Shown: piece by piece, positions 47,337-55,944 of the stretch
How the letters are laid out: each line of letters begins with the position of its first letter
Position numbering within the stretch: position 1 is the stretch's first letter
Source of the DNA: Microbacteriaceae bacterium
GTDB lineage: Bacteria > Actinomycetota > Actinomycetes > Actinomycetales > Microbacteriaceae
Direction of reading: 5' to 3'
Assembly (NCBI GenBank): GCA_025465095.1
Contig: JAODME010000013.1
Span: forward strand, 1 to 64,000
Length of the DNA stretch: 64,000 nt
The notes under the pieces: generated by a model
Told to the model about the DNA's origin: nothing
What the model saw: only the letters and a program-made list of their open reading frames with translations
The model's database searches: none
Program-made: the position numbers and the translations under genes

Positions 47337-48065
47337 ATGAACAAATATGTATCACGAGGGCTGTATTGCGCCCTTTTCGTCGGGGGCATCTCAGTTCCCG
47401 TTGCGTCCTCGGCTCATGCAATGGACGCCTCGGAACACGGCCACTCGCTGTCTGGCCAGCATGTGCTGGTTCCGGTGGATACGCCGGTCGAGTTCCCGGA
47501 CAGTGCCGTGACCGTGGCGGGTTACTCGCGCTCGGCAGACACCTTTCAGGACCGGGGTGGGGTGGCGCATTCGATGTCGACGGTGACTGCGGGCGATCCG
47601 TCGATCAGGGCTGGCAACCAGGTTGTGCCCGGCATCACGGCGCGAGTCGAGGTCCGAGACGACTCCGTTCCCGTCATGGAAGACTCACGATCGGGTGACT
47701 TCTCGACGGCTGAAGCGAGCAGCACACCCTCTCGGCAGGAGAACCCGCTCGCGCCGATCCGGACGCGCGGAGGCTCGTCCCTCGCGAGAGACCAAGGCTC
47801 CGAGCCGAGCGGATCCCCCGTGGCGGGCTCCGGAGCCCCTGCCGCCCTTCAGGTCATCGCGAGGCCAGTTCCCGCTCGTCCTGTCACCGACGCAGGTGTG
47901 GCACGGGGGAACGTCTCCTCGCCGCGTGCGTCAGGTGAGACTGAAGCGGTCGGGGTGGGGTCGAAAGGTGTTGGTTCCGCCGCATACGGGGTCGGCGCTC
48001 TGCTCGCCATCCTGATCACTGTGGGCGGGGTGCTGTCGGCCAGAGGCCAGGCGCTCAGGGGATGA
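47337..48065 (+). CDS. Putative secreted, membrane-anchored protein, unknown function
   Basis: 242 residues. It has a clear signal peptide: MNKYVSRGLYCALFVGGIS, then VPVASSAHA as a candidate cleavage site. The short N-terminal domain (GQHVLVPVDTPVEFPDSAVTVAGYSRSADTF) is followed by a disordered Ser/Pro/Gly-rich linker. A C-terminal membrane helix (AAYGVGALLAILITVGGVL) ends in a short ARGQALRG tail. This suggests an exported, C-terminally anchored surface protein. CAGGAG lies 10 nt before the ATG. No LPXTG motif and no recognised family. It follows another exported low-complexity protein. Confidence 0.65.
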   Translation: MNKYVSRGLYCALFVGGISVPVASSAHAMDASEHGHSLSGQHVLVPVDTPVEFPDSAVTVAGYSRSADTFQDRGGVAHSMSTVTAGDPSIRAGNQVVPGITARVEVRDDSVPVMEDSRSGDFSTAEASSTPSRQENPLAPIRTRGGSSLARDQGSEPSGSPVAGSGAPAALQVIARPVPARPVTDAGVARGNVSSPRASGETEAVGVGSKGVGSAAYGVGALLAILITVGGVLSARGQALRG

Positions 48066-48160
48066 AAGGGGCAAGGCGGATGTTGCCGGATGGTTCTGAT
48101 CCACGGCGTCCGTTCCCGCGATCCGCATCGCCGCGCGCCCGGCTGCCGATTCGCTTTCGG

Positions 48161-48171
48161 TACGCTAAAGT
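48161..48171 (+). promoter_or_regulatory. Candidate promoter -10 of tRNA-Gln
   Basis: Overlapping TACGCT and TAAAGT hexamers lie 31-42 nt before the tRNA. A convincing -35 was not found. Confidence 0.3.
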
Positions 48172-48202
48172 AGACAGTCGGCCCGGCTTCGGCTGGCGCC
48201 AT

Positions 48203-48274
48203 TGGGGTATGGTGTAATTGGCAACACGGAAGATTCTGATTCTTTTGTTCTTGGTTCGAGTCCAGGTACCCCAG
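48203..48274 (+). tRNA. tRNA-Gln (anticodon CTG)
   Basis: 72 nt. Acceptor TGGGGTA pairs with TACCCCA and the discriminator is G. D arm GTGTAATTGGCAACAC; anticodon stem GAAGA/TCTTT around loop TTCTGAT (anticodon CTG). T arm CTTGGTTCGAGTCCAGG. CCA is not encoded. It is followed directly by a strong terminator. Confidence 0.96.
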
Positions 48275-48279
48275 CTGTA

Positions 48280-48315
48280 GCCCCTGAGTTTCCGCGGAAA
48301 CCAGGGGCATTTTTT
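48280..48315 (+). terminator. Intrinsic terminator after tRNA-Gln
   Basis: GCCCCTG, a one-base bulge, then GTTTCC pair with GGAAAC and CAGGGGC around a two-base centre. Six T residues follow at 48310-48315. Confidence 0.9.
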
Positions 48316-48699
48316 GTTCCTCTACACGCTGTTCCGGTACGTCATGTCCGGCTTCATGGCGGAATTCCTTGACATTGTGATCAAGCCGCGGTCCATCCGG
48401 GAAGAAACCCACTTCGTCGGTTCGGCCTTTGATTTCCTCACCGACAGAACGGGCACCCGACCGGTGTGCGCAATCGGTGCCGCGAATTCGACAGATTGTG
48501 CGCTGCGAGCGGTTGCGCGAGGTGCGGGCTGATTAGCTGCTCCACGCCTCCGAGTTCTTCGGGGCGCGCCAATGAAGTCAAATCGAGGAGAGCGGCAGCG
48601 CAGCACACGGGTCCCTGTCCGGAACCCGCCTCCTCGGCGGATCTCGGCCCGGTCCACGCAGCTCTCTGACGCAATCGCCTGTACAAGGAGAATCGCTCT
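48316..48699. other. Intergenic region, no supported gene
   Basis: 384 bp between the tRNA-Gln terminator and the first GH3 gene. Short open frames on both strands lack ribosome-binding sites and family resemblance. TTGACA at 48369-48374 could be a -35, but the matching -10 position is poor. AAGGAG at 48685-48690 belongs to the GH3 gene. No repeat of the tRNA 3' end or integrase remnant was seen. Confidence 0.5.
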
Positions 48700-51663
48700 A
48701 TGAGTACCCGCGCGGCGAAGAAGCCGATGTCTAACAAAAAATTCGCCACAATCTGGATCAGCATTCTGGGCTTCGTGCTCGTTGTCGCAGTGACCGCGAA
48801 TGTCCTCCTCTCCGTGTACGGCAGCTGGGTCGAAACCCAGCTCGGCACGGGCACCTACAAAGTGAAAAACGCCAGCGAAACCGCTGATTGGGACACTGAG
48901 TACAACACTGCGGACTTCGACACCAAGGAAGACACCGAAGCAGCCGCCGACGCTCTCGTCCGCGAGATCGCTTCGGAAGGTGTGGTTCTGTTGAAGAACA
49001 ACGGCACCCTGCCCCTGGCTCCCGCCGACAGTCCCAAGGTGACCCTGCTAGGTCGCGCCGCCGCTGATCCCGTCTACGGCGGTTCAGGCTCCGGATCGGT
49101 TGACACGTCCACCGCGATCAACGCGAAGACGGGCCTTGAGGGCGCCGGCTTCGAGATCAACGAAACGGTCTACGACCAGCTCGCCGCATTCGCGCCAGAA
49201 ACTCTCCGGTCGAACATCGTGATGGACAAGCCGGCCGAGTCGAACTATGCGGTGGGTGAAATGCCCGTCGCCGACTACAGTGCCGAGTCGCTCGCCTCCT
49301 TCGAGGAGTTCAACGGCGCCGCGATCGTGGTCATCGGCCGCGGCGGCGGCGAGGGCGGAGACCTCACCACCAACATGGAAGGCTCCGACGCTAACTACGA
49401 GGCCGGACAGCACCAGCTCGAACTCAACCTCGACGAGAAGCAGCTCATCGCTCTTGCGAAGGCGCACTTCGACAACGTCGTTGTTCTGGTCAACGCCAGC
49501 ACCACCCTTGAGCTCGGCATCCTGCAGGACGACGAGGGCATCGACTCGATCCTCGCTATCGGATCGCCCGGCCAGAGCGGCTACGCAGCCGTCGGCAAGG
49601 TTCTCAGCGGCGAGGTCAACCCCTCCGGTCGCACGGTCGACATCTACCCGGCCGATTTCACTCAGGACCCCAGCTTCGTCAACATGGGTGACTTCCAGTA
49701 CTCCAACATCTCCGGCCTGCCGGAAGACGCTGGACTCGGTGTCGACGGCGGTGCTTACTTCGTGGACTATGAAGAGGGCATCTACGTGGGCTACCGCTAC
49801 TACGAGACCGCAGCCACCGAGGGATTCCTCAACTACGAGGACGCCGTTGTCTACCCGTTCGGATACGGGCTCAGCTACACCAGCTTCAGCCAGTCCATCG
49901 TGGGCAGCGACCTTGGCGCTGTTGACGGCGAGATCACGGTTGACGTGGAAGTGACCAACGCGGGGGATGTCGCAGGCAAGGACGTCGTTCAGCTCTATTA
50001 CACCGCTCCCTACACCGCCGGTGGCATCGAGAAGTCGTCGGTTGTTCTTGGCGACTTCGGCAAGACCGGGATTCTTGAGCCCGGCCAGTCGGAGACCGTT
50101 TCGGTCACCTTCGCGGTGGAGGGTATGGCGTCCTACGACGCCAACGGTGCAGAGGCCTACGTGCTGGATGCCGGTACCTACCAGCTGAAGATCCAGAACG
50201 ACTCGCACTCCCTCGAAGAGGGTGTGCAGGCAATCGACTACACGGTCGAAGAGCAGGTCATCTACGGCGGCGACATCAAACGCGCCACCGACGAGGTCGC
50301 AGCCACCAACCAGTTCGATGAGGCCAGCGCCGAGTTCACCGAGGGTTTGAGTGTCGCATTCTCGCGTGCCGACTTCGCGGGAACCTTCCCGACCGCGCCG
50401 ACCGACGAAGACAAGGTCGCCAACGACACCGTTGTAGCAAACTTCGGGGTTTACGACCACGCGGCGGTCGTCGAGGCATCCAACGCCGAGATGCCCACCA
50501 CGGGTGCCGACGGTGATATCGACCTGATCGACGTGCGCGGACTCGACTACGACGACCCGCAATGGGACAAGCTGCTCGACCGGTTGACCGTCGAGGAGAT
50601 GACCCAGGTCATTCTGTCCGGTGCCTACAACACCGGTGCGATCAACTCCATCGTGAAGCCCGCCACCGTCGACCTCGATGGCCCCGCCGGATACAGCTCC
50701 TTCCTGAACGACGCATACAGCGGAACGGCATACCCGTCCGCGGTGCTGATCGCATCGACCTGGAACAAGGAACTGGCATACGACATGGGTGTCTCCATCG
50801 GTAACGAGGGGCTCTTCCTGGGCGCCAACGGCTGGTACGGACCCGCGATCAACCTGCACCGTTCGCCCTTCGCCGGCCGTAACTTCGAGTACTACTCCGA
50901 AGACGGTGTGCTTTCGGGCAAGCTCGCAGCGCAGGTGATGTCTGGTGTTGGCAGCAAGGGGGTCACCCCCTTCGTCAAGCACTTCGCTTTGAACGACGTT
51001 GAGGTGAACCGCGTCAACAACGGCATCGCAGTGTGGGCCACCGAGCAGACAATCCGCGAGATCTACTTGAAGCCGTTCGAGATCGTGTTCAAGAACGCGA
51101 CCGCCGAGCTGCGCTTCATTTCAGGTGACGAGGGCACCGTCACCACCCGCGAGCACAGCGCCACCGGTGTGATGAGCTCGTTCAACCGCATCGGCTCCAG
51201 GTGGGCCGGCGGATCCGAGGCGCTGATGACGACGGTTCTGCGCGAGGAGTGGGGCTTCAACGGAATCGCCATCACCGACTTCAACCTGTACGCGTTCATG
51301 TACCCGGACCAGGCGATCAAGGCTGGCACCGATCTGATGCTCACCTTCCCGCCGATGAAGGGCCTGCAGGACACCACCAGTGCTGAGGGAATCACCAACA
51401 TCCGCACGTCCATGCACCACATCCTGTACTCGGTTGCCAACAGCAACGCGATGAGCGGCATCGCCACCGGCGCAACCATCGAGTACACGCCGCCGATGTG
51501 GCGCACCCTGCAGATCGCAATCGATGTGCTGCTCGGTCTGCTGCTGCTCGGGGGTGCCTTCCTGGTCTTCCGTCGCGTGCGCAAGCACCGCGACGGTGGC
51601 GAGGCCTCCGAAGTGGTTCCGACCGAGGAGGGTTCCCCCGAGGCGGCTGTTCCCACTCACTAA
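48700..51663 (+). CDS. Circularly permuted, membrane-anchored GH3 glycoside hydrolase
   Basis: 987 residues. An N-terminal membrane helix (FATIWISILGFVLVVAVTANVLL) is followed first by the GH3 alpha/beta-sandwich domain (LVREIASEGVVLLKNNGTLPL, about 95-395) and the fibronectin-III-like domain (YPFGYGLSYTSF, about 400-500). Only then comes the TIM barrel from about 610 (DRLTVEEMTQVILSG, DGPAGYSSF, RNFEYYSEDG, FVKHFALNDVEVNR). The predicted nucleophile is Asp860 in GIAITDFN. A second membrane helix (about 936-957) precedes a charged tail. Beta-glucosidase-type activity on the outer membrane face is inferred; the glycan is unknown. AAGGAG precedes the ATG. Confidence 0.9.
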   Translation: MSTRAAKKPMSNKKFATIWISILGFVLVVAVTANVLLSVYGSWVETQLGTGTYKVKNASETADWDTEYNTADFDTKEDTEAAADALVREIASEGVVLLKNNGTLPLAPADSPKVTLLGRAAADPVYGGSGSGSVDTSTAINAKTGLEGAGFEINETVYDQLAAFAPETLRSNIVMDKPAESNYAVGEMPVADYSAESLASFEEFNGAAIVVIGRGGGEGGDLTTNMEGSDANYEAGQHQLELNLDEKQLIALAKAHFDNVVVLVNASTTLELGILQDDEGIDSILAIGSPGQSGYAAVGKVLSGEVNPSGRTVDIYPADFTQDPSFVNMGDFQYSNISGLPEDAGLGVDGGAYFVDYEEGIYVGYRYYETAATEGFLNYEDAVVYPFGYGLSYTSFSQSIVGSDLGAVDGEITVDVEVTNAGDVAGKDVVQLYYTAPYTAGGIEKSSVVLGDFGKTGILEPGQSETVSVTFAVEGMASYDANGAEAYVLDAGTYQLKIQNDSHSLEEGVQAIDYTVEEQVIYGGDIKRATDEVAATNQFDEASAEFTEGLSVAFSRADFAGTFPTAPTDEDKVANDTVVANFGVYDHAAVVEASNAEMPTTGADGDIDLIDVRGLDYDDPQWDKLLDRLTVEEMTQVILSGAYNTGAINSIVKPATVDLDGPAGYSSFLNDAYSGTAYPSAVLIASTWNKELAYDMGVSIGNEGLFLGANGWYGPAINLHRSPFAGRNFEYYSEDGVLSGKLAAQVMSGVGSKGVTPFVKHFALNDVEVNRVNNGIAVWATEQTIREIYLKPFEIVFKNATAELRFISGDEGTVTTREHSATGVMSSFNRIGSRWAGGSEALMTTVLREEWGFNGIAITDFNLYAFMYPDQAIKAGTDLMLTFPPMKGLQDTTSAEGITNIRTSMHHILYSVANSNAMSGIATGATIEYTPPMWRTLQIAIDVLLGLLLLGGAFLVFRRVRKHRDGGEASEVVPTEEGSPEAAVPTH

Positions 51664-51690
51664 CCGGAACACGGCCTGATCATCCACTCA

Positions 51691-51725
51691 AGGATCGGCC
51701 TCCCCGCACCGGGGAGGCCGATCTT
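51691..51725 (+). terminator. Strong hairpin between the two GH3 genes
   Basis: A perfect 14-bp stem, GATCGGCCTCCCCG and its complement, with a 3-nt loop (CAC). It is extendable by a G-U and an A-U pair. Only TT follows, so it may be a partial terminator or an mRNA-stabilising structure. Confidence 0.65.
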
Positions 51726-51759
51726 CGGCGGTCACTTCAACAAGGAAAAGCGCAAGACA

Positions 51760-54171
51760 ATGATCGAGAACCTGACGTTGCTGGAAAAAGCCGCGTTGCT
51801 GAGTGGCAAGAACATCTGGGAAACCCGCGCGGTTCCGCGTCACGGCGTGCCCTCGTTGTTCATGGCCGACGGCCCGCACGGCGTGCGCAAGCAACTCGGC
51901 TCAGGAGATCATCTGGGCATCGCGGCATCCGAGAAAGCAACCTGCTTTCCAACCGCCGCCACCATCGCGAACAGCTGGGACCCGGTGCTCGCCGAGCAGA
52001 TCGGTGAAGCGCTCGGCGAGGAGGCCGCGAGCCTCGAGGTCGACGTGCTTCTCGGTCCAGGCCTCAATATCAAGCGCAGCCCGCTCTGCGGCCGCAACTT
52101 CGAATACTTCTCTGAAGACCCCTACCTGGCGGGCAAGATGGCCGCCGGCTACGTGCGCGGCATCCAATCCCAAGGCGTCGCCGCCACTCCCAAACACTTC
52201 GCGGTGAACAGCCAGGAGCTGCGCCGTATGACCACCGACTCGGTGGTCGACGAACGCACCCTCCGCGAGATCTACCTCACCGCCTTCGAGATCGTGGTGC
52301 GCGAGGCTGAGCCCCGCGCGCTGATGACCAGCTACAACCTCGTCAACGGCACCTATGCCAACGAGAATGCCTTCCTGCTGCAGAAGGTGCTCCGTGAGGA
52401 GTGGGGCTTCGACGGCGCAGTGATCACCGACTGGGGCGGCGGAAACGACGCCGTCGAGGGTGTGCGCAACGGCAGCGCCGTGGAGATGCCGTCACCTGGG
52501 CTGGACTCCGTACGCCAGATCGTCGCAGCCGTCGAAAACGGAACGTTGCCCGAGTCGGAACTCGACGCGCGGGTGCGCGAGGTAGTCGAACTGGCGCTCG
52601 CCTTCCGTTCCCCGCTCGACCCGGTCGCCCCGCTCGATGTCGTTGGCCACCACCTGCTAGCGCAGCGCGCGGCGGAGCAGAGCATCGTCCTGCTGAAAAA
52701 CCAGAATGGCATCCTGCCGCTGGCCGCCGGCACCCGCGTCGCGCTGATCGGCGACTTCGCTGAGTCGCCCAGGTACCAGGGCGCCGGCTCCTCCCTGGTG
52801 AACCCCACCCAGCTTGCGACCATGCTCGAAGCGATCGGCGCGACCAACCTCGACCTGGTGGAGTTCGCCCGCGGCTTCGACCGTCATGGCGCAGCGGATG
52901 AGCAGCTCGCTGCCGCGGCGGAACTCGCCGCCAGCGCCTCCGACGTTGTGGTGCTCTGCCTCGGCCTCGACGAGATCAGCGAATCCGAGGGTCTTGATCG
53001 CAGTCACCTCGGCATGGCGCAGAACCAGCTCGACCTGTTGGCCCGCCTGCACAAGGTGAACCCCAACATTGTTGTGGTTCTCAGTGCCGGCTCCGTGGTG
53101 GAGATCCCGTGGCTCGACCAGTGCGCAGCGCTGGTGCACGGCTACCTCTCCGGTCAGGCCGGTGCAGATGCCGTCCTGCGAGTTCTCACCGGCGCGATCA
53201 ACCCGTCCGGCAAACTTGCCGAGAGCTACCCCCTGCTGCATGAAGACAGCCCCGCCTTCTCGTGCTTCCCGGGGCTCCAGCGCACCTCCGAATACCGCGA
53301 GGGTCTCTACATCGGCTACCGCTACTACGACACCGCCGCGGTGCCTGTGCGGTTTCCGTTCGGTTACGGCCTCAGCTACACCGACTTCTCCTACAGCGAC
53401 CTCTCTGTAACACCCACATCGGTGAGCTTCACGGTCGAAAACGTAGGAACGGTGGATGGCGCCGAGATCGCCCAGGTCTACATCGGCCGCGTCGGTGCCG
53501 GCGTTCACCGCCCTGCCAAGGAGCTCAAAGGCTTCTTCAAGGTGCCGCTGGCGGCGGGCGAGAAGCGGCCGGTCACTATCGCCCTCGACGACAAAGCCTT
53601 CCGGCACTTTGATGTCGAGCAGGGCAGCTGGGCGGTCGAGAGCGCGGACTACACGATTCATGTCGGCGCGTCGGTCGCCGACATCCGCCTGACCGGCACT
53701 GTCGCGGTCGAGGGAACGGTGACGCCTGTCACCGCGCAGGATGCGGCGCTAGCGCCTTACTACGGCGCGCAGGTCGCCGAAGTGTCGGACGTCCACTTTG
53801 CTGCACTGTTGCGCCGCGACATCCCGGCCTCACAGTGGACGCCCGGCCCGCTCAACATCAACGACGCGCTCTGCCAGATGCGGACAGCCAAGAGTGTGCT
53901 GGCACGCCTCGCCTTCCGTCTGCTCGACCGGATGAAAACGAAGAGCGAGCGGGCACACGAACCCGACCTGAACATTCTGTTCCTTTACAACATGCCGTTT
54001 CGCGCTATCGCGAAGATGACCAACGGCGCCGTCAGCATGGAGATGGTCGAGTCGATTGTGCTCATCGTCAACGGCCGCTTTCTGCGCGGAGCCGGCACTC
54101 TCATTCGCGGGTTCCTTCGCAATGCGCGCGCCAATAGCCGAACCCGCAAGGCACTGGAGGCCTCGGCCTGA
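51760..54171 (+). CDS. GH3 beta-glucosidase-type hydrolase, conventional topology
   Basis: 803 residues with no signal peptide, so probably cytoplasmic. TIM barrel first (LTLLEKAALLSGKNIWETR, MADGPHGVRKQ, GPGLNIKRSPLCGRNFEYFSEDP, ATPKHFAVNSQE), with nucleophile Asp224 in GAVITDWGG. The alpha/beta sandwich follows (SIVLLKNQNGILPL, LCLGLDEISESEGLDRSHL), then the fibronectin-III-like domain (RFPFGYGLSYTDFSY). A C-terminal extension of about 110 residues (PDLNILFLYNMPFRAIAKM) resembles GH3 enzymes I recall from bifidobacteria and Firmicutes. AAGGAAAAG precedes the ATG. Paired with the exported permuted GH3, it may finish degradation of imported oligosaccharides (inference). Confidence 0.93.
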   Translation: MIENLTLLEKAALLSGKNIWETRAVPRHGVPSLFMADGPHGVRKQLGSGDHLGIAASEKATCFPTAATIANSWDPVLAEQIGEALGEEAASLEVDVLLGPGLNIKRSPLCGRNFEYFSEDPYLAGKMAAGYVRGIQSQGVAATPKHFAVNSQELRRMTTDSVVDERTLREIYLTAFEIVVREAEPRALMTSYNLVNGTYANENAFLLQKVLREEWGFDGAVITDWGGGNDAVEGVRNGSAVEMPSPGLDSVRQIVAAVENGTLPESELDARVREVVELALAFRSPLDPVAPLDVVGHHLLAQRAAEQSIVLLKNQNGILPLAAGTRVALIGDFAESPRYQGAGSSLVNPTQLATMLEAIGATNLDLVEFARGFDRHGAADEQLAAAAELAASASDVVVLCLGLDEISESEGLDRSHLGMAQNQLDLLARLHKVNPNIVVVLSAGSVVEIPWLDQCAALVHGYLSGQAGADAVLRVLTGAINPSGKLAESYPLLHEDSPAFSCFPGLQRTSEYREGLYIGYRYYDTAAVPVRFPFGYGLSYTDFSYSDLSVTPTSVSFTVENVGTVDGAEIAQVYIGRVGAGVHRPAKELKGFFKVPLAAGEKRPVTIALDDKAFRHFDVEQGSWAVESADYTIHVGASVADIRLTGTVAVEGTVTPVTAQDAALAPYYGAQVAEVSDVHFAALLRRDIPASQWTPGPLNINDALCQMRTAKSVLARLAFRLLDRMKTKSERAHEPDLNILFLYNMPFRAIAKMTNGAVSMEMVESIVLIVNGRFLRGAGTLIRGFLRNARANSRTRKALEASA

Positions 54172-54263
54172 GTCTGCCGGTTGCCCCGTCCTCCGCATCC
54201 CATCGTCTTCGCATTCCAAACGCTGCCACCTCCAATGTCTTCGTATCCAAGAGAGAGCCCCTG

Positions 54264-54911
54264 ATGATTACCAAGATCAAGGCAGGCTGGTCCGCCTTCG
54301 CGGCCAAGCGTCCCGCCATCGCCCAGTTCATCGTTTTTACGGTGCTGAGCTGCGGCATGACCGTGCTGCAGTTCATCCTGATGCCAGTGATCAAGTGGAT
54401 CTTCGGCATGACCAGCCTGGTGAACACGAGCTTCCAGGTTCTGCCGGTCGGCACCAACTTCGACGGCAGCACCTACTACCTCTTCGACTATGCCGCACGC
54501 GCACTGCCCGAGGGCGGCGGTGGACTCGCCTACTTCCTGGCGGTGCAGATCACCCTGGCCATCGCGCAGGTGATCAACTTCTTCGCCCAGCGCAACATCA
54601 CCTTCAAGTCCAACAGCAGCCCCTGGGTGGCAGCGTTCTGGTACACCCTCGCATACGTGGTGATCAGCTTCGGCGCAGCAGCACTGCAGGGCTTCTACAA
54701 GGCGCCGGTCTACGAGCTGCTGATCACAACCTGGGGTCTCGGAGCCGGCGGTGAAGCCCTCGCCGACGTGGTCACTATGCTCATTAACGCGATCATCTCG
54801 TTCTGGGTCTTCTTCCCGATCTTCAAAGTGATCTTCAAGCGGGAACCCGAGCAGGCCGATGGCGCAGACAGCGCCACGGGGACAATCAAGATCGGGAGCG
54901 CACAGGGGTGA
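54264..54911 (+). CDS. GtrA-like membrane protein
   Basis: 215 residues, four membrane helices: QFIVFTVLSCGMTVLQFILMPV, AYFLAVQITLAIAQVINFF, AAFWYTLAYVVISFGAAALQ and VVTMLINAIISFWVFFPIFKV. The motif VINFFAQRNITFKS corresponds to the conserved NF...R..VF segment of GtrA proteins. These assist flipping or transfer of lipid-linked sugars during surface polysaccharide glycosylation. It is longer than usual because of an inserted loop (about 45-80). Followed 7 nt later by a glycosyltransferase, the usual GtrA/GtrB-style pairing. Confidence 0.85.
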   Translation: MITKIKAGWSAFAAKRPAIAQFIVFTVLSCGMTVLQFILMPVIKWIFGMTSLVNTSFQVLPVGTNFDGSTYYLFDYAARALPEGGGGLAYFLAVQITLAIAQVINFFAQRNITFKSNSSPWVAAFWYTLAYVVISFGAAALQGFYKAPVYELLITTWGLGAGGEALADVVTMLINAIISFWVFFPIFKVIFKREPEQADGADSATGTIKIGSAQG

Positions 54912-54918
54912 CAGCAGT

Positions 54919-55935
54919 ATGAAGACGCTGTCCATCGTCGTGCCCTGCTACAACTCAGCCGACTATGTGCGTCGATGCCTGGACTCGCTGGTGATGGGGG
55001 GTGCCGACGTCGAGATCCTTGTGATCAATGACGGCTCCACCGACCATACCGGGCTGATCGCCGAGGAGTATCAAGCGCGATTCCCCGGGATGGTGCGCGC
55101 GATCCACAAGCCCAACGGCGGCCACGGTTCGGCGATCAACACCGGCATCGACGAGGCCATCGGCCGGCATATCAAGATCGTGGACAGCGACGACTGGGTT
55201 GATGCCGAGGCGTACAGCGCTGTTCTGCGTGCCCTGAAGGGCTTCGCCTCCACCGGCACCGAGATCGACGCGCTGCTGAGCAACTTCGTCTACGAGAAGG
55301 CCGGCAGACGCACCGGTCACGTTGTACGGTACCGCGGGGCGCTGCCGCGCGGACGCGTCTTCGGCTGGCACGAGGTAGGCCGGTTTCGACCGACCCAGTA
55401 CATCCTGATGCACTCGCTGATCTACCGCAGCGAGTTGCTGCGGGAGTGCGGGCTGCGACTGCCCGAGCACACCTTCTACGTCGACAATCTCTACGCTTTT
55501 GTGCCATTGCCTCACGTCAAGACACTGTTCTACCTGGACGTGGACTTCTATCGGTACTTCATCGGGCGCGACGACCAGTCGGTCAACGAGAACGTGATGA
55601 TGCGCCGGCTCGATCAACAGATTAAGGTGAACCAGCTGATGCAGGAGCACCTGCCCGCCATCGGCGGCGTGCCCCTGCAGCTGAACTCGTACCTGCTGCA
55701 TTACTTCTCGATCATCTGCGGGGTGACCTCGATGATGCTCATCCGGTCGGGGACACCGGAGAGTTTCGCCGCGCGCGACGCCTTTTGGAGCTCTCTCCGC
55801 ACCGAGCAGCCCCGCCTGCACCGGCGGATGCGTCGACGCCCGGTCGCCCAGATCACCAACCTGCCTGGCCGCGCCGGTCGAGGCGTCTCGGTGTTCGCCT
55901 ACCTCCTGATGCGGCGGGTCGTGGGATTCAACTGA
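54919..55935 (+). CDS. Family 2 glycosyltransferase
   Basis: 338 residues, GT-A fold: LSIVVPCYNSADYVRRCLDSLVMG, ILVINDGSTDHTG, KPNGGHGSAINTGIDEA and the metal-binding DSDDWVDAEAY. The C-terminal part (YFIGRDDQSVNENVMMRR) lacks the paired membrane helices of polyprenyl-phosphate transferases such as GtrB, so it is a soluble or peripheral enzyme. Donor and acceptor are unknown. It lies just after the GtrA-like gene and is convergent with the histidine kinase, leaving only 9 bp between them. Confidence 0.93.
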   Translation: MKTLSIVVPCYNSADYVRRCLDSLVMGGADVEILVINDGSTDHTGLIAEEYQARFPGMVRAIHKPNGGHGSAINTGIDEAIGRHIKIVDSDDWVDAEAYSAVLRALKGFASTGTEIDALLSNFVYEKAGRRTGHVVRYRGALPRGRVFGWHEVGRFRPTQYILMHSLIYRSELLRECGLRLPEHTFYVDNLYAFVPLPHVKTLFYLDVDFYRYFIGRDDQSVNENVMMRRLDQQIKVNQLMQEHLPAIGGVPLQLNSYLLHYFSIICGVTSMMLIRSGTPESFAARDAFWSSLRTEQPRLHRRMRRRPVAQITNLPGRAGRGVSVFAYLLMRRVVGFN

Positions 55936-55944
55936 CCGGGTGAA

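Noticed and set aside
48203-48274. tRNA-Gln as an integration site with a duplicated attachment sequence
   Set aside because: I looked for the tRNA 3' end (GGTTCGAGTCCAGGTACC) near 57,987-59,773 and found no copy. No integrase gene is present, so tRNA-mediated integration is not supported.
49084-50982. A 632-codon open frame antisense to the permuted GH3 gene
   Set aside because: It is in register with the high-GC codon bias of the opposite strand, has Val/Asp/Gly-rich shadow composition, no ribosome-binding site and no family motif.
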